Origin: UBA7398 sp963978235
GTDB taxonomy: Bacteria > Actinomycetota > Actinomycetes > Nanopelagicales > Nanopelagicaceae
Assembly: GCA_963978235.1 (NCBI GenBank)
Contig: CAXBQM010000044.1
Span: forward strand, 1-9,749
Reading direction: 5' to 3'
DNA: 9,749 bases
Positions 6,020 through 9,749 of this stretch are shown here, piece by piece. The position numbers and the translations under genes were made by a program. Every line of letters begins with the position of its first letter. The first letter of the stretch is position 1. The notes beneath the pieces were generated by a model. That model worked only from the letters and a program-made list of their open reading frames with translations, was not told the origin of the DNA and made no database searches.

Positions 6020-6759
6020 TTACCCTGATTTGCTACCGCAGTAATCGCGGCTGCTGCTGCATCCGGATCTAAATATTCGCCGCCTTTTTTCACAGGTGTC
6101 ATCGCGTCATTGAGTTGATACACCAATGGAATGCCCGTTGGAATATTTAGTTCAGCGATATCGGAATCAGAAATACCATCTAAATGTTTTACCAACGCCC
6201 GGAGCGAATTTCCGTGGGCTGTTACGAGAACCGTTTTATTCTCCTTCAAGTCTGGAACAATCGCCTCACTCCAATACGGCAACATCCTCGCAACGACATC
6301 CTTTAAACATTCAGTCTTAGGCATGGCAGAGCCCAATCCGGCATAACGCGGATCGTGTGCTTGGCTAAATTCATCGGTATCTGCAATGGGTGGTGGTGGC
6401 ACATCAAATGAGCGGCGCCATAATTTAAATTGCTCTTCACCATAAGCTGCCAACGTTGCCGCTTTATCTTTGCCTTGTAGCGCCCCGTAATGGCGCTCAT
6501 TGAGTCGCCATGAACGCTTTACTGGAATCCAATGACGTTCACATGCTTCGAGCGCAATCTGTGATGTTGAAATCGCTCGACGTAATAAAGACGTATGAAC
6601 GATATCCGGCAATATCTTCCGTGCCGCTAAAAGTTCGCCACCACGCTTCGCCTCAGTTCGACCTTTTTCCGAGAGCGCGACATCGACCCAACCGGTGAAG
6701 AGATTCTTCGCATTCCACTCACTCTCGCCATGGCGGAGCAACACGAGCGTGTAGGTCAT
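6013..6759 (-). CDS. gpmA: 2,3-bisphosphoglycerate-dependent phosphoglycerate mutase
   Basis: Glycolytic and gluconeogenic enzyme that interconverts 3- and 2-phosphoglycerate through a phosphohistidine. At 248 residues it has the normal length for the cofactor-dependent (dPGM) family. Visible are RHGESEWN with His10 as the phosphorylated residue, FTGWVDVALSEKG, the Arg60-Arg61 pair in LLRRAIST, LNERHYGALQGKDK with Glu88 as the expected acid, and AHGNSLRAL with the second active-site His182. The C-terminus is a short Ala-rich tail ending GKK. The gene is divergent from the DUF47-pit pair across 94 bp and abuts the lpqE-like gene tail to tail. No ribosome site is seen just upstream of the ATG, and I could not assign a promoter with confidence. 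In M. tuberculosis, gpm1 lies near mshA as here. Confidence 0.97.
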   Translation of the reverse strand: MTYTLVLLRHGESEWNAKNLFTGWVDVALSEKGRTEAKRGGELLAARKILPDIVHTSLLRRAISTSQIALEACERHWIPVKRSWRLNERHYGALQGKDKAATLAAYGEEQFKLWRRSFDVPPPPIADTDEFSQAHDPRYAGLGSAMPKTECLKDVVARMLPYWSEAIVPDLKENKTVLVTAHGNSLRALVKHLDGISDSDIAELNIPTGIPLVYQLNDAMTPVKKGGEYLDPDAAAAAITAVANQGKK

Positions 6760-6853
6760 AGCGCCATCTTGCCAGACTTCATTAGATAACGACTAGCATC
6801 AGCCGCAGTTCACAAAGTCCACTTTCGAGCTTCCCCAGATTCGCGGAGTTGTC

Positions 6854-7468
6854 ATGGCGCTGACACCAAAAGATGCCGTTCTCTTCGATTTGTATTCTGC
6901 ACTCGCTGATCGCATTGCATCAGGCGCGCGCACCACAATCGAACTTATAAATGCCCCAAAAGATAATCGAAAAGAATTAGCAAAACGTATCGGTGCGATT
7001 GAATCAGAAGCAGATGACCTTCTCGGAAAAATTATTCGCAGAATAGATGACATGTTTGTAACGCCATATGATCGAGGCGATCTGCAGGATCTTGCTAACG
7101 CTCTCGATGATGCGATGGATGCCATTGAAGAAGCAACTGACGTCGCCGTGCTTCACAACGTTAAAGATTTTCCACAAGGAACACTTGATCTTGCTGATGC
7201 GGTTCGACGATTGGCAGAGCTAACTTCTAGCAGCATGCCACGTCTTAAGAATCTCAAGGACCTTGACCATTATTACGCCGAAGCAGATCGAATTGAAGAT
7301 GAAGGCGATCGCATCCATCGTCGCATCACTTCGCTGCTCTTTGATGGTTCTTTTGATGCCATGGAAATTCTTCGCATTGCCGGTTCCATTGACCAACTTG
7401 AAGAGTCACTCGACCACATGGCAAAAGTTGCGCGAGTAATACGAACAATTTCCCTCAAGGAATCCTAA
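6854..7468 (+). CDS. DUF47 / PhoU-like phosphate transport regulator
   Basis: A 204-residue, fully helical, acidic cytoplasmic protein of the DUF47 (PhoU_div, COG1392) family, found next to Pit transporters and thought to modulate phosphate uptake. PhoU-type acidic motifs, likely to bind metal, lie at 50-55 (ESEADD), 71-80 (PYDRGDLQDL) and 143-156 (EADRIEDEGDRIHR). The ATG has GGAG at 6845-6848, five bases upstream. The 94 bp between this gene and gpmA hold a possible TTGCCA (6769) and TAGCAT (6794) pair, but the 19-bp spacing is poor. The next gene, pit, begins 13 bp after the stop, so the two are surely cotranscribed. It differs from classical PhoU, which has two repeats and partners the Pst ABC transporter; no pst gene is seen here. 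Confidence 0.92.
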   Translation: MALTPKDAVLFDLYSALADRIASGARTTIELINAPKDNRKELAKRIGAIESEADDLLGKIIRRIDDMFVTPYDRGDLQDLANALDDAMDAIEEATDVAVLHNVKDFPQGTLDLADAVRRLAELTSSSMPRLKNLKDLDHYYAEADRIEDEGDRIHRRITSLLFDGSFDAMEILRIAGSIDQLEESLDHMAKVARVIRTISLKES

Positions 7469-7481
7469 AAATCACCACCTC

Positions 7482-8489
7482 ATGACAACTACCCAAGTCA
7501 TTGTCGGATTAATAATCCTGGTTGCGCTGATCTTTGATTACACCAACGGGTTTCATGATGCTGCAAATGCCATCGCTACTTCTGTTGCAACGAAAGCACT
7601 TCGTGCACGAACCGCACTTCTCATCGCAGCGCTCGGCAATCTCATTGGCGCCTTTCTCAGCGAAGGTGTTGCAAAAACGGTTGGTAAAGGAATTATTGAA
7701 GTTAAACCCTCAACTGCCGGACTGATGTCGGTGATGGCTGCCTTACTTGGCGCTATTGCATGGAATTTATTGACGTGGTGGTTTGGTCTGCCCTCATCAT
7801 CGTCACATGCACTGATTGGTGGTTTGGTTGGAGCCGCTCTCGTTTCAAATGAAACAGTGTTGTGGAATGGCGTTGTTCAGAAAGTTGCCATTCCAATGGT
7901 GCTCTCACCAATGATCGGGTTCACCGCAGCATTCATGCTCACGCTCTTACTTCAATGGTTATTTAGAAATTCCAAACGTTCAAAAGTTGGCAAAGGATAT
8001 AAAGCAGGACAGATTGTTGCCGCATCAGCGATGTCAGTTGGCCATGGTTTGCAAGATGCTCAGAAAACAATGGGCGTCATGACACTCGCACTCATTGTCG
8101 GCGGAATGCATTCAGGAGATTCCATCCCACCACTTGTAAAGATTGGTGCTGCAGTTGCTATCTCACTTGGCACGTATGCAGGTGGTTGGCGAATTATGAA
8201 AACACTTGGAAAGCGAATGATTGAGATGGATCCGGTTCGCGGCCTCGCATCACAGACGGTCGCATCGTCTGTTCTCTACATCCTTGCTATCCATTTCAAG
8301 GCTCCTATCTCAACAACTCACACCATTACCTCATCAATTCTTGGTGCTGGCGCAACTCGTGGTCGCAAATGGGTTCGCTGGGGAGTTGTCGGAAACATTC
8401 TTGGCGCCTGGCTTCTCACAATTCCAGCAGCCGCTGCTTGTGCTGGTTTATTTCACTTACTTTTCAGAGTCCTTGGTATTGCGGGCTAA
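7482..8489 (+). CDS. pit: Inorganic phosphate transporter, Pit family
   Basis: Membrane transporter for low-affinity inorganic phosphate uptake (PHO4/PiT family), driven by protons or sodium. The 335 residues carry both family signatures. The N-terminal repeat has GFHDAANAIATSVATKAL (23-40, Asp26 and Asn29) and GLPSSSSHALIGG (102-114). The C-terminal repeat has SVGHGLQDAQKTMG (185-198), GGWRIMKTLG (234-243) and APISTTHTITSSILGAG (274-290). Hydrophobic helices cover about 5-20, 44-62, 80-121, 137-162, 178-207, 219-237, 258-272 and 300-331. The central cytoplasmic loop is very short (about 163-176, basic), giving a compact Pit. No ribosome site precedes the ATG, so translation probably follows from the DUF47 gene 13 bp upstream. 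The stop overlaps the stop of the convergent YbjN-domain gene by three bases. Confidence 0.95.
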   Translation: MTTTQVIVGLIILVALIFDYTNGFHDAANAIATSVATKALRARTALLIAALGNLIGAFLSEGVAKTVGKGIIEVKPSTAGLMSVMAALLGAIAWNLLTWWFGLPSSSSHALIGGLVGAALVSNETVLWNGVVQKVAIPMVLSPMIGFTAAFMLTLLLQWLFRNSKRSKVGKGYKAGQIVAASAMSVGHGLQDAQKTMGVMTLALIVGGMHSGDSIPPLVKIGAAVAISLGTYAGGWRIMKTLGKRMIEMDPVRGLASQTVASSVLYILAIHFKAPISTTHTITSSILGAGATRGRKWVRWGVVGNILGAWLLTIPAAAACAGLFHLLFRVLGIAG

Positions 8490-8974
8490 ACAAGTAAGTG
8501 CTTAAACGCTTCTAAGTTTGCCAACGATTCACCGCGTGATACTCGCCAGGCCCATTCACGACGAATCGCACTACTAAATCCAAGCTCTAAGAGTGGATTA
8601 AAAGATGAATCCGAATACTGCAACACTGCACCAATCACACGATCCAACTCTTGTTCGCTTACCGCACTAAACGGTAATCGACCCACTAAATAAATATCTC
8701 CTAATTCATTGACCGCAAATGCGACTGAGTACATCGATGCATTCTTTTTCAATAACCATTCGTGGACTGCCGCTGCATTTTCATCAGGGCGGCGAATAAC
8801 AAAGGCATTAATGCTTAATGAATGATCGCCTACAACGAGCGCGCAATGAGTTTGGAGTTTTGTTTCGCCTGGAAGAGTCAGAAGAAAAGTTTTCTCGCCC
8901 TGCTTTTCAAAATCAAGCGAATGCGAATCGAGAAATTCTTCAATCGTGGCAACTACAAATGCAGCGTTACTCAT
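8486..8974 (-). CDS. YbjN-domain protein, function unknown, coupled to mshA
   Basis: A 162-residue cytoplasmic protein with a YbjN-type fold (related in shape to type III secretion chaperones). No biochemical role is established. The C-terminal half is the most recognisable: RRPDENAAAVHEWLLKKN (61-78), then GDIYLVGRLPF (92-102), then LLELGFSSAIRREWAWRVSRGESLANL, which closely resembles M. tuberculosis Rv0487 as I remember it. That gene also follows mshA. I place the start at 8974, where ATG overlaps the mshA TGA (ATGA, four bases). The frame is open further to 9055, but that part lies inside mshA and has no family similarity. No ribosome site is visible, so translation likely depends on mshA. 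The 3' end overlaps the pit stop by three bases. Confidence 0.88.
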   Translation of the reverse strand: MSNAAFVVATIEEFLDSHSLDFEKQGEKTFLLTLPGETKLQTHCALVVGDHSLSINAFVIRRPDENAAAVHEWLLKKNASMYSVAFAVNELGDIYLVGRLPFSAVSEQELDRVIGAVLQYSDSSFNPLLELGFSSAIRREWAWRVSRGESLANLEAFKHLLV

Positions 8975-9749
8975 GCCAATCGAATATTCGACGCAGCATC
9001 GCTGGAAAGCACTCGGTCGTAGACATCTAGGATTCCGCGCGCGGTCGCATCCCAACCAAACTTCGACGCATGCTCCACCGCACCCATCGATAACAAAACG
9101 CGACGTTGTGGCTCAACAAGGAGCCGTGAAATCACCGCACTCCATGCGCGTGGATCATGGCCATCGACTAATGAGCCAGAAATTCCATCTGCTACCGCTG
9201 TGCGAAGTCCACCTACTGCTGTTGCAACAACCGGAGTTCCACATGCCTGCGCTTCAAGTGCGACTAAGCCAAACGATTCACTATAGGAAGGCACACATAC
9301 TAAATCGGATGCGCGATACCAATCGGGCAAATCAGCGCGCGGTACTGGCGCCATGAAATGAACAATGTCTTCAACGCCGAGAAACTTTGTTAGCGCTTTA
9401 AGTCGTTCTGGTTCTTCAGCGCCATTTCCTGATGCGCCACCAATAATGAGTACCGCTAATTTCGCTCGTAAGAACGGTGAATGTTTCACCATCTCAGCCG
9501 CTGCGCGAATCAAAACATCTGGACCTTTATGCGGTTGAATGCGTCCTACGAAAGTTAATACAAGTGCATCTGGCGCGATATTAAGTTTTTCGCGAGTAAC
9601 TTTTTTTCCGGCACCAATCTTGAACGTTGAAAGATCAACACCTGGCGCAACAACATACACATCATCAGGACATGCGCCATATAACGAAACGAGCGCGGCC
9701 GCTTCTGCATCAGTATTGGCAATAAGCGCTTTCGAAGCGTGCACAACCT
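8971..9749 (-). CDS. mshA: MshA, D-inositol-3-phosphate glycosyltransferase (5' end outside window)
   Basis: First enzyme of mycothiol synthesis: it transfers GlcNAc from UDP-GlcNAc to 1L-inositol 3-phosphate. The visible 259 codons cover the end of the N-terminal Rossmann domain (ALIANTDAEA...VVAPGVDLSTF) and the whole C-terminal domain of a GT-B, family GT4 enzyme. Clear motifs are FVGRIQPHKGPDVLIRA with the UDP-phosphate-binding Arg and Lys, GGASGNG, and VPSYSESFGLVALEAQACGT, which holds the E-x7-E pair, followed by PVVATAVGGL. These match MshA better than general GT4 enzymes. The frame continues past base 9749; the GTG at 9744 is an internal valine, not a start. The stop overlaps the next start as ATGA. 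A related sugar transferase is the alternative, but the YbjN neighbour and motif spelling favour MshA. Confidence 0.9.
   Translation of the reverse strand, partial: VVHASKALIANTDAEAAALVSLYGACPDDVYVVAPGVDLSTFKIGAGKKVTREKLNIAPDALVLTFVGRIQPHKGPDVLIRAAAEMVKHSPFLRAKLAVLIIGGASGNGAEEPERLKALTKFLGVEDIVHFMAPVPRADLPDWYRASDLVCVPSYSESFGLVALEAQACGTPVVATAVGGLRTAVADGISGSLVDGHDPRAWSAVISRLLVEPQRRVLLSMGAVEHASKFGWDATARGILDVYDRVLSSDAASNIRLA

Noticed and set aside
8980..8991. 12-bp palindrome TCGAATATTCGA just upstream of the YbjN-domain start
   Set aside because: It lies in mshA coding sequence, and about two perfect 12-bp palindromes are expected by chance in a window of this size.
8975..9055. Longer YbjN-domain protein starting at 9055
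   Set aside because: The extension lies wholly within mshA and looks unlike the family. The ATGA overlap at 8971-8974 is the usual arrangement.
1..9749. CRISPR arrays, insertion sequences, tRNA genes, toxin-antitoxin or defence systems
   Set aside because: No regularly spaced repeats, transposase motifs, terminal inverted repeats or cloverleaf-like sequences were seen, and all substantial coding stretches are assigned to ordinary chromosomal genes.

Overview
The window is a gene-dense bacterial segment, almost certainly from an actinomycete. Three things point there: CarD, the mycothiol glycosyltransferase MshA, and two gene blocks that follow the Mycobacterium tuberculosis order as I remember it (lpqE / carD-ispD-ispF-cysS-rlmB, and mshA-YbjN gene-gpm). 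Base composition is moderate (about 47% GC where I counted by eye), and gaps are tiny or absent. That combination suggests a streamlined, low-GC actinomycete such as the freshwater Nanopelagicales (acI, Planktophila-like); this lineage call is inference.

Layout. 1-429 (+) is the 3' end of a GH2 beta-galactosidase. 447-5330 (-) is a five-gene operon, read right to left: carD, an ispD-ispF fusion, cysS, rlmB and an SGNH/GDSL hydrolase, with junctions of -13 to +19 bp. A 157-bp divergent regulatory region (5331-5487) separates carD from an LpqE-like lipoprotein gene (5488-6012, +). 6013-6759 (-) is gpmA. 6854-8489 (+) is a PhoU-like DUF47 gene followed by a Pit phosphate transporter gene. 8486-9749 (-) is a YbjN-domain gene preceded by mshA, which is cut by the window end.

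How the genes work together. The carD operon combines RNA polymerase control (CarD), isoprenoid precursor synthesis (IspD/IspF of the MEP pathway), tRNA charging (CysRS) and 23S rRNA methylation (RlmB). DUF47 and Pit form a phosphate-uptake pair set next to phosphoglycerate mutase. In M. tuberculosis, gpm1 is instead next to the phosphate-sensing senX3-regX3 system. MshA makes the first glycosidic bond of mycothiol. Most of the window is conserved housekeeping DNA. I see no CRISPR array, insertion sequence, tRNA, rRNA or defence system. No gap between genes is longer than 157 bp. The points worth a second look are the divergent carD/lpqE promoters, the IspDF fusion, the repeat-bearing RlmB tail, the phosphate cassette in the mshA-gpm locus, and the tail-to-tail gene ends with no spacer.
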